Positions 18,184-27,625 are shown, numbered from the stretch's first letter. The stretch: DNA of 64,000 nucleotides from Promethearchaeota archaeon (GCA_013375495.1 JABXKC010000017.1:10565-74564); one strand, 5' to 3'. Notes: a model not told the origin generated them from the sequence alone. Translations and numbers: made by a program.

Positions 18184-19182
18184 TTATCTGTGAAGTTTCT
18201 TCTTTCTGATTATTAAAAAGGTGACTATCGCAACAGCGCTAACAGCTACTATTATTAAAATCAGATAAAATAGCCACTCTGAGTTTGAACTAGTTATTTG
18301 ATAAATTACATTAGCACTTATGTCTTTTACTGTGAAGGAAGACATCATCCCTTTCTCTCCGTATGAGACTTCAACAGTATAATTTGTTACTCCATAGCGT
18401 TTAATTATAAGCATTGATCCACTTACCGTAACATTTTCGCATCCAAGTTCGCTAACTAGGGAATCTAAGTAATCAGATTGAGGTCCCGCGATTGCTAATC
18501 CGCTTAATGCAAGTTGCCAAAGAAAATCGTCTGCACTTATATTTGGAAAGCTATAACCTGCCATTTGTATCGCTAGATTCCCATTTAGTTCCGCTGCTAA
18601 GATATGGTAATCGTCGAGCATTGTTTTATACTCCAAAGGATCCTGAAGTACTATAATTCCATACCTCAAAGGATCCAGAAGTGTTATAAGTTCGTCTTTG
18701 CTACTCGGATCTTCTTCGTATTCATTGGTTGTATAGTTCCACACTGCCCGGAGTCCATACCATAAGGCGTAATCATTTGTATACACTTCGTCCATGGTAG
18801 TTTCATTGTATTGAGAAGCCAATAAAACTAATAAGATTCCAATATCCAGTAGACTAAAATACTCAGGTATAAATATTGATGTTAGAACATCGTAGGTGCC
18901 CCAGGTGTCAGTTGTCCATCCTTTTAGAGTTACCTTACTCTTTGCATTAGTAATATTTGCTTCTCCTTCAAGCCAATCACTTGGCGTTAAAGATGGATCT
19001 ACTATGGTTTTCCAATCAGTATCGTTATAAAGATCAACTACAAATTCGTCAGTCCCCTTTTTTAGAGTTAGTTGATAGGTAGTACTAGCGCTAATTGATG
19101 TAACAAGAACTCCAACGAGAATTATACTAAGTAGAAAAAAGCTCAATATACTAGTCTTTGTGTTATTTTTCTTCCTATTCAT
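18184..19182 (-). CDS. secreted, C-terminally anchored surface protein of an ABC operon
   Basis: 332 aa. An N-terminal signal sequence (basic NRKKNN then a hydrophobic stretch ending near SISAST), a long polar extracellular region with several N-x-S/T sites, and a C-terminal TM (LFYLILIIVAVSAVAIVTFL) with a basic tail. No domain recognised. It is the last gene of the PadR-ATPase-permease operon, 1 nt after the permease, so it may be the extracellular partner of that transporter. Confidence 0.7.
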   Translation of the reverse strand: MNRKKNNTKTSILSFFLLSIILVGVLVTSISASTTYQLTLKKGTDEFVVDLYNDTDWKTIVDPSLTPSDWLEGEANITNAKSKVTLKGWTTDTWGTYDVLTSIFIPEYFSLLDIGILLVLLASQYNETTMDEVYTNDYALWYGLRAVWNYTTNEYEEDPSSKDELITLLDPLRYGIIVLQDPLEYKTMLDDYHILAAELNGNLAIQMAGYSFPNISADDFLWQLALSGLAIAGPQSDYLDSLVSELGCENVTVSGSMLIIKRYGVTNYTVEVSYGEKGMMSSFTVKDISANVIYQITSSNSEWLFYLILIIVAVSAVAIVTFLIIRKKKLHR

Positions 19183-19183
19183 T

Positions 19184-20035
19184 CTATAATTGCCTCCTTT
19201 TAAATAAAATTGCTGCTAGCGCGAAACACCCAATAATATATACAAGCAATAATGTCGTACCCATAGCTACGCTAGGAGTTATCCACTGAGCGAATGTAAA
19301 ACCTCCACCAGGTCCCATTGGAATTGAAGTCTCTTGATAGCTAGCTGGAAACGGATTTTCCAAAGTTGAAGTAATTAGATTACCCAAATATGCTAACGAG
19401 TATAACGGTTCAAACGCGTCTGCAAATATTAATGTTATAATCTGATCAGCTATATTAAATCCCATAAGTAGAATAACTAAAGTAATTATGATTGTAATAT
19501 TTACGTTTTTCATAAAAGAACTGAAAAGTGTAACAAAACTGCTTAGAGCTATTACATATAATACTGCAAATCCGAAAGAATAAAATATCCGAATATTAAT
19601 TGGTCCACCATAATATAGAAACCCAAAAAGTCCTAGTATAAGATAATATATTGAAACAATTAATACCACAAGAATCAGATTTCCAAGATATTTTCCTAGA
19701 ATCAATTTATATTTGTTTATTTTTGGAAAGACAATAAAACCTGTTCTTTTATTAAATTCAGAACAAATTATTCCCGAAAAAAATAAACATGCCGCAAATA
19801 AAGTTATAAACGAGATAAAAGTTAAGCCGCCGCTAAAGAATTCTGCTTGGGTATTTGACAAAAAATAGTCCGGGAACAGCTGCAATATATAGCTTAATAA
19901 CACGGCAACTAGGATTGCAATAACTGTAAAAAAGTATAACTTCTTCTTCTGCTTTTTCATTTCAAAAATGATCGTGTGATATATTGGTGATATCCCAATA
20001 AAAGATTTATCTTCATTTCTCACTTTTCTAATCAT
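19184..20035 (-). CDS. ABC-2 type transporter permease
   Basis: 283 aa with about six TM helices and the layout of ABC-2 permeases: a cytoplasmic start, TM1 (YFFTVIAILVAVLLSYILQL), an outside loop, and FNKRTGFIVFPKINKYKLILGKYLG between TM2 and TM3. Its start overlaps the ATPase gene end by 8 nt, typical of coupled ABC pairs. Likely exports a drug, lipid or peptide; the substrate is unknown. Confidence 0.85.
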   Translation of the reverse strand: MIRKVRNEDKSFIGISPIYHTIIFEMKKQKKKLYFFTVIAILVAVLLSYILQLFPDYFLSNTQAEFFSGGLTFISFITLFAACLFFSGIICSEFNKRTGFIVFPKINKYKLILGKYLGNLILVVLIVSIYYLILGLFGFLYYGGPINIRIFYSFGFAVLYVIALSSFVTLFSSFMKNVNITIIITLVILLMGFNIADQIITLIFADAFEPLYSLAYLGNLITSTLENPFPASYQETSIPMGPGGGFTFAQWITPSVAMGTTLLLVYIIGCFALAAILFKRRQL

Positions 20036-21071
20036 CTCCTGTTAATTTAATTGTTCCTTCTGGTGTATTATCTTTTACCATTTGTGAGTAAACTCGTTCT
20101 AGTTGGGTTGTTCTTGGTTGAATAAATGAGATAACTGTGAAATCTGATTCGAATTCCCTCACTAAAATTTTCAAAATTTCACCTTTAGATTCCTTTTTTC
20201 CATCGAAAAACAGTTTAAAACCTTGATGTTCTGGTTTGTATCTTATAGGAATTTTTGAGATGTTTGGATCTAGATTCTGATCTAAATAAGGTTCAAGTCT
20301 TTCTACCATTCGATTAAGTAAAGGAGCTAATTTCTCAGCGTCAATAGGATTGAGTAACACGCAATTTATTTCGCTTGTTTTTAATGTAAGGGCAAGATTA
20401 TCTACCGTATCAAAGCCAATTATTTTACCATAGTTTATTAATGCAATTTTATCACATACTTCAGAAATTTCGTATAACATGTGCGAAGCCACAAAGATGG
20501 TTTTTCCTAGTGATTGAAGTTTTCTAATATAGCTACGTATTTCAATGCGGGCCAATGGATCTAAACCCGTTTGTGGCTCGTCTAATATTATGATCTCCGG
20601 ATCGTGTAAGATTGCTTGAATGATTCCTAATTTTTGCGTCATACCTTTAGAGTAATTTCTAACCCTTTCGTGTTTCCATTCTGAAAGTTTAAAAAGTTCT
20701 AAAAGTTCATCGATTCTACTCTCAACTTTATCTTTTGGGTATCTCTGAATTTTTGCATAGTACTTTAGTAATTGATATCCGGTCATGTTGTAAAACTGAG
20801 GAATATCTATTAAAAAGCCAATTTGACTAACTGTAGTTGAGACATTTTTTAAGTCCTGCAAATCGCTATGGTTTGTTCTAATTAGTATTTTCCCCGCATT
20901 TGGTCTGAGAATTTTCGCAATCATCTTGATAGTTGTCGTTTTTCCAGCGCCATTAGGACCTACTAGACCGATGGTTTCTCCTCGGCATACCTCGAGATTT
21001 ATGCTGTTTACCGCGGTAAAATTACCAAATTTCTTCGTTAAATTTTCTAGTTTAATTACTGTTTCTGACAT
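20028..21071 (-). CDS. ABC transporter ATP-binding protein
   Basis: 347 aa. Walker A is GPNGAGKTT, the signature motif is YSKGMTQKLG, Walker B is IIILDEPQTGLDP with the catalytic Glu, and the H-loop is ASHMLYE. After about residue 220 there is a long C-terminal extension, as in CcmA/NatA-type subunits of ABC-2 exporters. It lies between the PadR gene and the permease in one operon, a common regulator-exporter arrangement. Confidence 0.93.
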   Translation of the reverse strand: MSETVIKLENLTKKFGNFTAVNSINLEVCRGETIGLVGPNGAGKTTTIKMIAKILRPNAGKILIRTNHSDLQDLKNVSTTVSQIGFLIDIPQFYNMTGYQLLKYYAKIQRYPKDKVESRIDELLELFKLSEWKHERVRNYSKGMTQKLGIIQAILHDPEIIILDEPQTGLDPLARIEIRSYIRKLQSLGKTIFVASHMLYEISEVCDKIALINYGKIIGFDTVDNLALTLKTSEINCVLLNPIDAEKLAPLLNRMVERLEPYLDQNLDPNISKIPIRYKPEHQGFKLFFDGKKESKGEILKILVREFESDFTVISFIQPRTTQLERVYSQMVKDNTPEGTIKLTGDD

Positions 21072-21095
21072 TTTTTTTCAATTTTTAATTTAAAT

Positions 21096-21665
21096 TTACG
21101 ATACCTCTTCATTTCGATTTTTATCTTTCAATTTTGAAATCTTATCTTCAATCTTTTGAAGCTTTTGGTTTAGAACTTCAATTCTTTTTTTTAAAAAAGT
21201 TCTCTGAAATTCTAAAACTTGTAATGTTTCATTTTCAGGTTTGTGAACAATTTTAGCGAAGGGGGATCCTTGTTCAAAAAATTCATTCAATTCAGTACTA
21301 CTTAGTTCGTCCTTAATTCCAAATGTAGAGGTGATAATAGATCTCATAGATTCTCTTATTTCTTGCTCCTTTTTCATCATTATTTCAAGTGTATTCTTAC
21401 CGTCGTCTGTAATTTCGTAAGTTATTATTTTTTCATCTGTACCTGGAATATGAATCGGTACTATTAGGTTTTTTTCTCGCAAGTCTTTTAGAATTGTATA
21501 AATTGTTGAATCTGTGGGTTCCCAACCTCCAAATGTGCGGTCTTCTATAGCTTTTTTAATCTGACGACCGTGCATAGGTTCATTCTCTAAAACCATTAAA
21601 GCTAGGGTGCTAATAAATCCCTTTTTCATTGCTTTTTCAAATTTTCCGGCAATTATTTCAACCAA
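21096..21665 (-). CDS. PadR-family transcriptional regulator of the ABC operon
   Basis: 189 aa. The winged-helix region (about residues 15-90) has ISTLALMVLENEPMHGRQI and PTDSTIYTILKDLREKNLI, as in PadR proteins, followed by a C-terminal coiled coil (LQVLEFQRTFLKKRIEVLNQ) for dimerisation. It is first in the operon with the ABC ATPase, permease and surface protein, so it probably represses the exporter until a ligand binds. Confidence 0.85.
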   Translation of the reverse strand: MVEIIAGKFEKAMKKGFISTLALMVLENEPMHGRQIKKAIEDRTFGGWEPTDSTIYTILKDLREKNLIVPIHIPGTDEKIITYEITDDGKNTLEIMMKKEQEIRESMRSIITSTFGIKDELSSTELNEFFEQGSPFAKIVHKPENETLQVLEFQRTFLKKRIEVLNQKLQKIEDKISKLKDKNRNEEVS

Positions 21666-21724
21666 TAAGCATCACATTCAAAGTATTATTGATTTTTTTG
21701 TTCAAATCGAAAGGTATCAGTTAT

Positions 21725-21744
21725 CGATATTAGTTAATATATCG
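21725..21744. promoter_or_regulatory. CGATAT/ATATCG inverted repeat upstream of the PadR-ABC operon
   Basis: A perfect 6-bp inverted repeat (CGATAT at 21725-21730, ATATCG at 21739-21744, 8-bp spacer) lies 60 bp before the PadR start. PadR dimers bind such dyads, so it is a candidate operator. It shares the CGATAT core with the repeats upstream of the other PadR gene at 13410. Confidence 0.35.
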
Positions 21745-21882
21745 GTTTCCGTTATAAACTTTAGTTCTCTAATTAATTAGAATTTTGATATTCTGACCTA
21801 TTAACAATAAGTCTATTATCATTTCTGGTCTCAAATTACAAAATCCAAATTTCTGAAAAATCTTTGTCATTAAATTAAACTA

Positions 21883-21965
21883 GAATAATACGCTTAGATA
21901 TATTATTCGTGAAATCTATGAGTGTTTTGAATATATTATTCTAGTATTATATTGATATATTATTC
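21883..21965. repeat. three perfect 11-bp direct repeats (iterons) before an RHH gene
   Basis: ATATATTATTC occurs at 21898-21908, 21931-21941 and 21955-21965. The first has an inverted partner GAATAATA at 21883-21890, and the second sits in the palindrome GAATA-tat-TATTC (21929-21941). The block lies 49-130 bp before a ribbon-helix-helix gene. RHH proteins bind arrays of short sites cooperatively, so this is probably its own operator. Confidence 0.6.
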
Positions 21966-22013
21966 TGTTTTCTCGTCTAAATATTAAAAATAATAGTTTT
22001 ATCAGTTCATAAG

Positions 22014-22178
22014 GTGGTTTTAATAAAGCTTATAACATGTCACATTCCAGAGGCGTATTTGAAGGGTATTGAAGAACTAGTAAATATGAACATGTATCCT
22101 AATCGTTCAGAAGTAATTCGTGTCGCAATTCGAGATCTACTAAAAATAGAACTTAGTACTCTTCTAAGGAAGGATTAA
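22014..22178 (+). CDS. 54-aa ribbon-helix-helix (CopG-type) transcriptional regulator
   Basis: A short gene, GTG start to TAA. The protein has an N-terminal beta strand (VVLIKLITCHIPEAYLKGI), a first helix ending in ELVNMNMYPNRSEVIR and a second helix VAIRDLLKIELS. PNRSEVIRxAIRDLL is the hallmark of archaeal RHH/CopG regulators; two such chains make one DNA-binding unit. No effector domain is present. The start is uncertain by a few codons since no ATG is available. Three iterated 11-bp repeats upstream are the probable operator. Confidence 0.85.
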   Translation: MVLIKLITCHIPEAYLKGIEELVNMNMYPNRSEVIRVAIRDLLKIELSTLLRKD

Positions 22179-22286
22179 CAAATTTTTTTCCTTTTCTTTA
22201 TTATTTTTAAATTTGAGAATATATCTATCGGGAGATCTCGGCTATTTTATAATTGTTTTTAAATTTCAATATATTATAAGAATTCA

Positions 22287-23246
22287 ATGTTGAATCTGAT
22301 TGTCTGGTTAGCATTATTTATAGGGAGTTACGTTGTAATTTATTTTGCTGCCGATTTATTTTTAGATAATTTAAAAGATTTGTGTGTCATTTACAACTTA
22401 TCCCCTTTCATTATTGGGATGCTGATTCTTGGAATTGATCCAGAAGAATCAATCGCATCCATTATCGCTGCTATCAATGGATTACCTTACATTTCTTTTG
22501 GAAATGTGGTAGGTAATTCTATAATTGCTATGACCTTGCCAATTTTTTTAACTGTTTTATTCTATACCTTGAATTTTAAGGCGATTTCTAAATTCTATTT
22601 TGTTATATTATACATTCTGTTAATCAATCTTCTATGTAGTTTTATCTTTAGGAGTGGAATGTTTGTATCTGGAATCATTGCGATTGGAATGTATATAATT
22701 TATGTATTAAGAAATCTTAAGTATCGCACGCAAGAAAACATGGGAGAAACTTTAGATTATTCCGAAGGTAAGCTAATAGGAAAACGAAATTCATCTAAGG
22801 TCAAGAAGATCATTCTAACATCTTTAGGGCTAGTGTTTATTTTCATTGGTGGGGAAATACTAATTTTATCTGCGGATCACATTATGGATATCCTTCAGTT
22901 ACCTGAAGTGTTTTTTGGGTTTATTATTATAGGTTTTGTTACAAATGTAGAAGAATTAACCTTAATAATAAAATCTGTAAAAAAAAAGGCCGTTGAAATA
23001 GGTTTCGGGGGAATTATTGGCAAATTAATATGGAATCTATCAATTTCATTCGGAATAAGTGGGATTATTATTGGGAATTTATTTTATGAAATTATATTAC
23101 TTTGGAATTGGCTTATTTTATTCCTCATAATTTTATTTCTGAATTATTCCTCTAAGAAAGAACTATTCACTAGAAGAGATGGATTAATTTTAATGAGTTT
23201 CTTTGTTATTTTCTTAGCAATAAACATCGTCTTTGCTGCATTTTAA
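22287..23246 (+). CDS. sodium/calcium exchanger family (CaCA) membrane protein
   Basis: 319 aa, about ten TM helices, with two inverted alpha-repeats. The first is LILGIDPEESIASIIAAINGL followed by GNVVGNSI; the second is FVTNVEELTLIIKSV followed by GIIGKLIWN. The acidic residues in the repeats (DPEES, NVEEL) match the cation-binding Glu positions of the family. Likely a cation/H+ or Na+/Ca2+ antiporter in the cytoplasmic membrane. It follows the RHH gene by 108 nt and might be regulated by it. Confidence 0.8.
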   Translation: MLNLIVWLALFIGSYVVIYFAADLFLDNLKDLCVIYNLSPFIIGMLILGIDPEESIASIIAAINGLPYISFGNVVGNSIIAMTLPIFLTVLFYTLNFKAISKFYFVILYILLINLLCSFIFRSGMFVSGIIAIGMYIIYVLRNLKYRTQENMGETLDYSEGKLIGKRNSSKVKKIILTSLGLVFIFIGGEILILSADHIMDILQLPEVFFGFIIIGFVTNVEELTLIIKSVKKKAVEIGFGGIIGKLIWNLSISFGISGIIIGNLFYEIILLWNWLILFLIILFLNYSSKKELFTRRDGLILMSFFVIFLAINIVFAAF

Positions 23247-23268
23247 AATGACAATAAAGCAACATCCT

Positions 23269-24549
23269 TTATAATAATTTAAACATTTGTCTTAATGCTG
23301 ATGTCATAATATGAGATTGTACTTGCCTAGTTCCTCCCCCAATCTCCTGTAATCTAGAGATTCCTAATAGATCGTGCATTAATGTGTTATCACATACACC
23401 TGCACCACCCATCAGATTTGCGCATTCATATACTACTCGTTCGCTTAACTTTGCACTAAGAAATTTTAATTGAGATGCAGTGGTTCCAAGAGCTAAATTG
23501 AAATCTTTTGGAAGGGTACCTAACTGCTCCATTTTATCGTCAATCATTTTACATACATTTAGAGTTGCTAAAGTTAGGCTCGTGGTTTGTGCCCAGAGAT
23601 CAGATAAAGGAAATCCTACTCCTTGATACTTTAAAATCTCTTTGTCAAATTGTTTTCTTATGTTCGCGTAAATTACCGCATGAGTAATGGCATTCCAAGC
23701 TTCCGCAGTATTTAAACACACTATGGTTAATCTCTCTAAATTGAGCCCTTCGAATAAATGAGACCTCCCCTCACCAGGTTTACCCAATACACATTCAGGA
23801 GGGATTTTTAAATTCGTAAAATATTCTTTAGCTATGTGCATTCTTGGAGTCCACGGAACGTTAATGCGTTCAGCACTCCAACCCTCTAAAGATGTGTCGA
23901 CTAGGAACTGGGCCATTGTATTTCCGTTGTTTTTTTCACTAACAGCGTACACCACTGCCCAATCTGCTTTGCTTCCGTTAGTCTGATATATTTTTTCTCC
24001 GTTAAGTAAAAAGCTACCATCTCCTTGTTCTTCACAAGTGGATTGCATATGTACAGCATCAGATCCTCTTTCTGGTTCTGTAATAACAATAGCGCCTATT
24101 TTTTCCCCCGTTATTAACTCTTTGACTGCTCTCAATCGAATGCTAACACCTTCGTTGTGGAGTAAAATTGGATTTACACATATAGCGGTAGCTCCGGTAG
24201 ACATAGTTAGTTGAGGATCGAAAAAATCCATCGCCAGGATTCTCATAAATTCAGCAGTCATTCCATAATGTTCATAATTCAAATCAATCTCTTCAAATTT
24301 GTGTAATCGTGAAATATACCCGTTTCTGCCTAATTCTGGGATCCATTCGTAGAAATCTTCGTTGTGAGTTATTCTTTTAGTTTTTTCAAAATTCTCTAAA
24401 AATTTCTGAGTTTGTTTAAGGAAACCTAAGTACTTGGGATCCAAAAAACTCATTAAATTGTAATATAAAAACTTATTTCGAGGAGTTAACGAGAGTTTTT
24501 CGAGAATCTCATCATTAATACATTGCACTTTCCCTTTTTTTCCACTCAA
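23269..24549 (-). CDS. acyl-CoA dehydrogenase
   Basis: 426 aa, normal for the family. FAD/substrate motifs: ITEPERGSDAVHMQS in the middle domain and MGGAGVCDNTLMHDLLG near the C-terminus. The usual catalytic Glu position (YEGTSEIQ) reads IGGGTRQVQ, so Glu is absent there; a Glu in GLNLERLTI aligns with the isovaleryl-CoA dehydrogenase-type base. The gene is 31 nt downstream of the enoyl-CoA hydratase gene, together giving two beta-oxidation steps. The electron acceptor (ETF) is not in the window. Confidence 0.9.
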   Translation of the reverse strand: MSGKKGKVQCINDEILEKLSLTPRNKFLYYNLMSFLDPKYLGFLKQTQKFLENFEKTKRITHNEDFYEWIPELGRNGYISRLHKFEEIDLNYEHYGMTAEFMRILAMDFFDPQLTMSTGATAICVNPILLHNEGVSIRLRAVKELITGEKIGAIVITEPERGSDAVHMQSTCEEQGDGSFLLNGEKIYQTNGSKADWAVVYAVSEKNNGNTMAQFLVDTSLEGWSAERINVPWTPRMHIAKEYFTNLKIPPECVLGKPGEGRSHLFEGLNLERLTIVCLNTAEAWNAITHAVIYANIRKQFDKEILKYQGVGFPLSDLWAQTTSLTLATLNVCKMIDDKMEQLGTLPKDFNLALGTTASQLKFLSAKLSERVVYECANLMGGAGVCDNTLMHDLLGISRLQEIGGGTRQVQSHIMTSALRQMFKLL

Positions 24550-24580
24550 TTTTATTCACCATTTCATTTAGAAATTAGGT

Positions 24581-25390
24581 TTATATTCCTCGATCTTTCC
24601 ATTCTGGTTTCCTTTTCTGGAGAAATGCCTTCGCTCCTTCGGTGTGCTTATCTCTTCTGGCAAACATGGACATGACACCTTCAGTTTCAATAAATGTTCT
24701 TTCTTCAACTGTTCGACCTACGCATCTTACAACAGTTTCTTTGTCTGTGCGAAGTGCTCCTTGAGGTAGTTTACATATTGACAAAGCTAGCGCTCTAGCT
24801 CTTTCCATCAGTTGATCGTGAGTGACAACTTCGTTAACTAGACCTATTCGATAAGCTTCTTGAGCGTCTATTACTCGACCAGTGATTATAAGTTCCATGG
24901 CACGGGAGTACCCAATTACAAGGGGTAATCGAACGCAAAGACCATCACCAGCAACAATGTTCCATCGTCTTTCTGTAGCCCCAAATTTAGCTTTTTCTGA
25001 AGCTATTCGGATATCTGCCAAAAGGCAATTTTCAAGACCTGCTGCATAGGTATACCCATTTACAGCAGCGATAATTGGTTTAAAAATGTCAAATTTTTTA
25101 GTATAACCGCAAAATCCATCAATTCCATGCACAGCAACTCGAAACTGATCGTAATTATCCAATTTTTCAAGTGCAGCGGCGTCATTAAGATCCCACCCCG
25201 CAGAAAACGCTTTATCACCCGCCCCAGTGAAAATAGCAACCAGGGCATCATCGTCGTCTCGAAAAGTTTTCCATGCGTCTTGCAATTCCAAATTTGTCTC
25301 GTTATTGATGCAATTCCTAACCTCCGGACGATTAATCGTTATCGTTACTACTTGATCTTCCTTATCATACAAAATATTATTATATTCCAT
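24581..25390 (-). CDS. enoyl-CoA hydratase/isomerase family protein
   Basis: 269 aa from the ATG at 25390, which has GAGG about 8 nt upstream; a TTG nine codons earlier is less likely. Crotonase-fold motifs: GDKAFSAGWDLND and AAGLENCLLADIRIASEKA. Both catalytic glutamates of enoyl-CoA hydratase appear conserved (LENCLL and GATERRW). It should hydrate trans-2-enoyl-CoA, and the adjacent acyl-CoA dehydrogenase would make that substrate. Confidence 0.9.
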   Translation of the reverse strand: MEYNNILYDKEDQVVTITINRPEVRNCINNETNLELQDAWKTFRDDDDALVAIFTGAGDKAFSAGWDLNDAAALEKLDNYDQFRVAVHGIDGFCGYTKKFDIFKPIIAAVNGYTYAAGLENCLLADIRIASEKAKFGATERRWNIVAGDGLCVRLPLVIGYSRAMELIITGRVIDAQEAYRIGLVNEVVTHDQLMERARALALSICKLPQGALRTDKETVVRCVGRTVEERTFIETEGVMSMFARRDKHTEGAKAFLQKRKPEWKDRGI

Positions 25391-25527
25391 ATCGAAATCC
25401 TCTAGTTGTAAAATCAATTTATGCTATTAATTATTTATAAAAGCTTTAGTTATTGCTTATTGTTTAAAGCTTTTTAATTTTGAACGTTTATAAGTATTAT
25501 TAGAGATTACCATTTATATTGATCTTA

Positions 25528-26667
25528 ATGTCAGATGAAAAATATAAAAAAGCGGCACATATTATCGTAAAGGCGGGAATTTTACCAACACCAGTCAATA
25601 AAACATTAATCGAGATATTGAAAACACAATTAACTGAAGACGAATTGGATTTCATCAATGCCTTTAGGAGGAAGATCTCCCAAACGATGGAAGAACTAAA
25701 AAGAACAAGTAAATTATCCGAGTCTCAAATTTTATCTTTTGTTAAAGGATTAGCAAAGAAGGGGTTTTTATTTAATCAACCAAACTCAAAAGGAGTGATG
25801 ATTTATAGGATAATGCCACTGTTAATGGTCGGTGCATTTGAATATCTTTACATGAAAAAAATAGAGCATAACGAAGTTGAAGAGAAACTCGCAAAAATGT
25901 TTTTAGAATACTTCGAAGAAACTAGGGATTTCATTCAAGCGAATTACGACCAGATATTACCCATTTTTGAAAATATGCTTCCAATTGATAGAACTGTTCC
26001 AATCTTAGCTGAAACGCTTCAAGGAGACGAAATTAATTTATCTATAAATGAAGAAATAGATGTTCCTGAAGAAGTTATATTACCTACTCAAAAAGTAGAA
26101 GAATTAATAGAAAAATTCGATAACATCTCTGTAGGACATTGCTTCTGCCGTCATCACAGAGATTTATTGGGTGAACCGTGTAAACATACCCAACTTAGAG
26201 AGAATTGTTTTACATTCGGCAAATCTGCAAGATATGTAGCAGAACAAGGATTTGGACGATTGGTTTCCAAAGAAGAAGCTTTAGAGATAATGAAAAAGTC
26301 TGAGGATGACGGATTAGTTCACAAAGCATTTCATCCCCATTCTGATATCGAAAAAGTAGAAACAAGCATATGTAATTGCTGTAAGGATTGCTGCGGCACT
26401 TTGGAATGGTGGCGAATGGGAATAGTCGCTTTAATCAACTCAACTAATTATTTATCACAAATAAATCCAGATTTATGCATTGGCTGTGGAACTTGTGTCG
26501 AAAAATGTCCCGTAGAGGCTATAAAATTGAATGATAGTGATGTTGCCGAAGTTAATGCTGAATACTGCATCGGTTGTGGGGTTTGTGCTCATTTTTGCCC
26601 CGAAAACGCGATTATATTACTAGAAGGTATGCGAAAAGTGTACGTAGCACCTCCTAGATTAAGATAA
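25528..26667 (+). CDS. cysteine-rich protein with C-terminal 2x[4Fe-4S] ferredoxin domain
   Basis: About 379 aa from the ATG at 25528; a TATA-like TTTATAAG about 40 nt upstream suggests a leaderless mRNA. The N-terminal 200 residues are helical and may contain a winged helix. The middle has HCFCRHHRDLLGEPCKH and ICNCCKDCCGTLEWW, an unusual cysteine cluster, and the C-terminus two CxxCGxCxxxCP clusters (CIGCGTCVEKCPVEA and CIGCGVCAHFCPENA). The gene at 54372 encodes a relative with the same layout. Probably an electron carrier; partner unknown. Confidence 0.8.
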   Translation: MSDEKYKKAAHIIVKAGILPTPVNKTLIEILKTQLTEDELDFINAFRRKISQTMEELKRTSKLSESQILSFVKGLAKKGFLFNQPNSKGVMIYRIMPLLMVGAFEYLYMKKIEHNEVEEKLAKMFLEYFEETRDFIQANYDQILPIFENMLPIDRTVPILAETLQGDEINLSINEEIDVPEEVILPTQKVEELIEKFDNISVGHCFCRHHRDLLGEPCKHTQLRENCFTFGKSARYVAEQGFGRLVSKEEALEIMKKSEDDGLVHKAFHPHSDIEKVETSICNCCKDCCGTLEWWRMGIVALINSTNYLSQINPDLCIGCGTCVEKCPVEAIKLNDSDVAEVNAEYCIGCGVCAHFCPENAIILLEGMRKVYVAPPRLR

Positions 26668-26707
26668 TTAGCTTCTGTTAAAGTATTAATCTTCAACTTT
26701 TTTCTTT

Positions 26708-27625
26708 TTACCCTAATAATACTAAACTGAGTATCATGACAAACATGCCTATAATTATCCCAAGAATGGAGAAATGTTCGTTTCCTAGTGATCTTGAAGC
26801 AGGTAATAACTCGTCTAACGAAATATAGACCATTACACCTCCAACGAGAGCTAGCATCGCACTTAATAAAAATGGGGTGATAAAAGGAGTTAGAACTATC
26901 CAAGTAATAACAGCACCTAATGGCTCGCTCATTCCAGAAAGAAATGACCACTTAAACGCCTTTTTTTTATCTCCTGTACATGCGTAAATGGGTACGGCGA
27001 CAGCAATTCCTTCAGGAATGTTATGGAGGGCTATAGCTACTGCCAAAATAAGTCCTAATTGAATATTTGTGATTGCCCCTATATAAGTAGCCATTCCCTC
27101 AGGAAAGTTATGAATGAAGACGCCTAAAAATGTAAAAATAGATGTTTTTACTAGATTGATTTCAGATTTGCGTCCACGTCCATCCCGAGGTTGGTTTCTG
27201 GTCCCATCTCTTGGTCCTTGGCGAAGCCCTTGACGAGCTCGCTGCCTTCTAATTTTAGGTTTTTTATGATAGAGGACATGATGTGAATGAGGTTTGCAGG
27301 ATCCATTGTTGTTTGTTAAGAATTCTATCGAATCTTCGAATTCATACTCATGAGAGATAAATGCATCAATACCGAACATGATCAGCATGCCCAAGAAGAA
27401 AAACAGTGAACCCGTTAATAACCCTATAGATTCAATGCCTTCTTGCAGTAACTCCACAAACGCTATCAGAATCATTACTCCTGCCGAAAATCCCATAGCA
27501 AAAGAAATAAATTTGGGACTAATTTTTTTTACAACGAAGGCAGTAACACTTCCAATTGTTGTTGATAATCCAGCAAATAGGCTTAAAAGGAGCGCAATTA
27601 AAATATCATCCAATACAAAAATCAC
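26708..27625 (-). CDS. ZIP-family metal (zinc) transporter
   Basis: 305 aa, about eight TM helices. The metal-transport motifs HNFPEG and HNIPEG and the family motif SEPLGA are present, as in ZupT/ZIP zinc importers. The cytoplasmic loop, usually His-rich, instead carries a repetitive basic stretch (RQGLRQGPRDGTRNQPRDG) after SHHVLYHKK. It probably moves Zn2+ or another divalent ion into the cytoplasm. The chosen start is GTG; no better ATG is available. Confidence 0.88.
   Translation of the reverse strand: MIFVLDDILIALLLSLFAGLSTTIGSVTAFVVKKISPKFISFAMGFSAGVMILIAFVELLQEGIESIGLLTGSLFFFLGMLIMFGIDAFISHEYEFEDSIEFLTNNNGSCKPHSHHVLYHKKPKIRRQRARQGLRQGPRDGTRNQPRDGRGRKSEINLVKTSIFTFLGVFIHNFPEGMATYIGAITNIQLGLILAVAIALHNIPEGIAVAVPIYACTGDKKKAFKWSFLSGMSEPLGAVITWIVLTPFITPFLLSAMLALVGGVMVYISLDELLPASRSLGNEHFSILGIIIGMFVMILSLVLLG

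Noticed and set aside
27186..27290. Frameshift in the ZIP gene causing the Arg-rich loop
   Set aside because: The frame is continuous with correct ZIP motifs on both sides, so the loop is an in-frame insertion or expansion.
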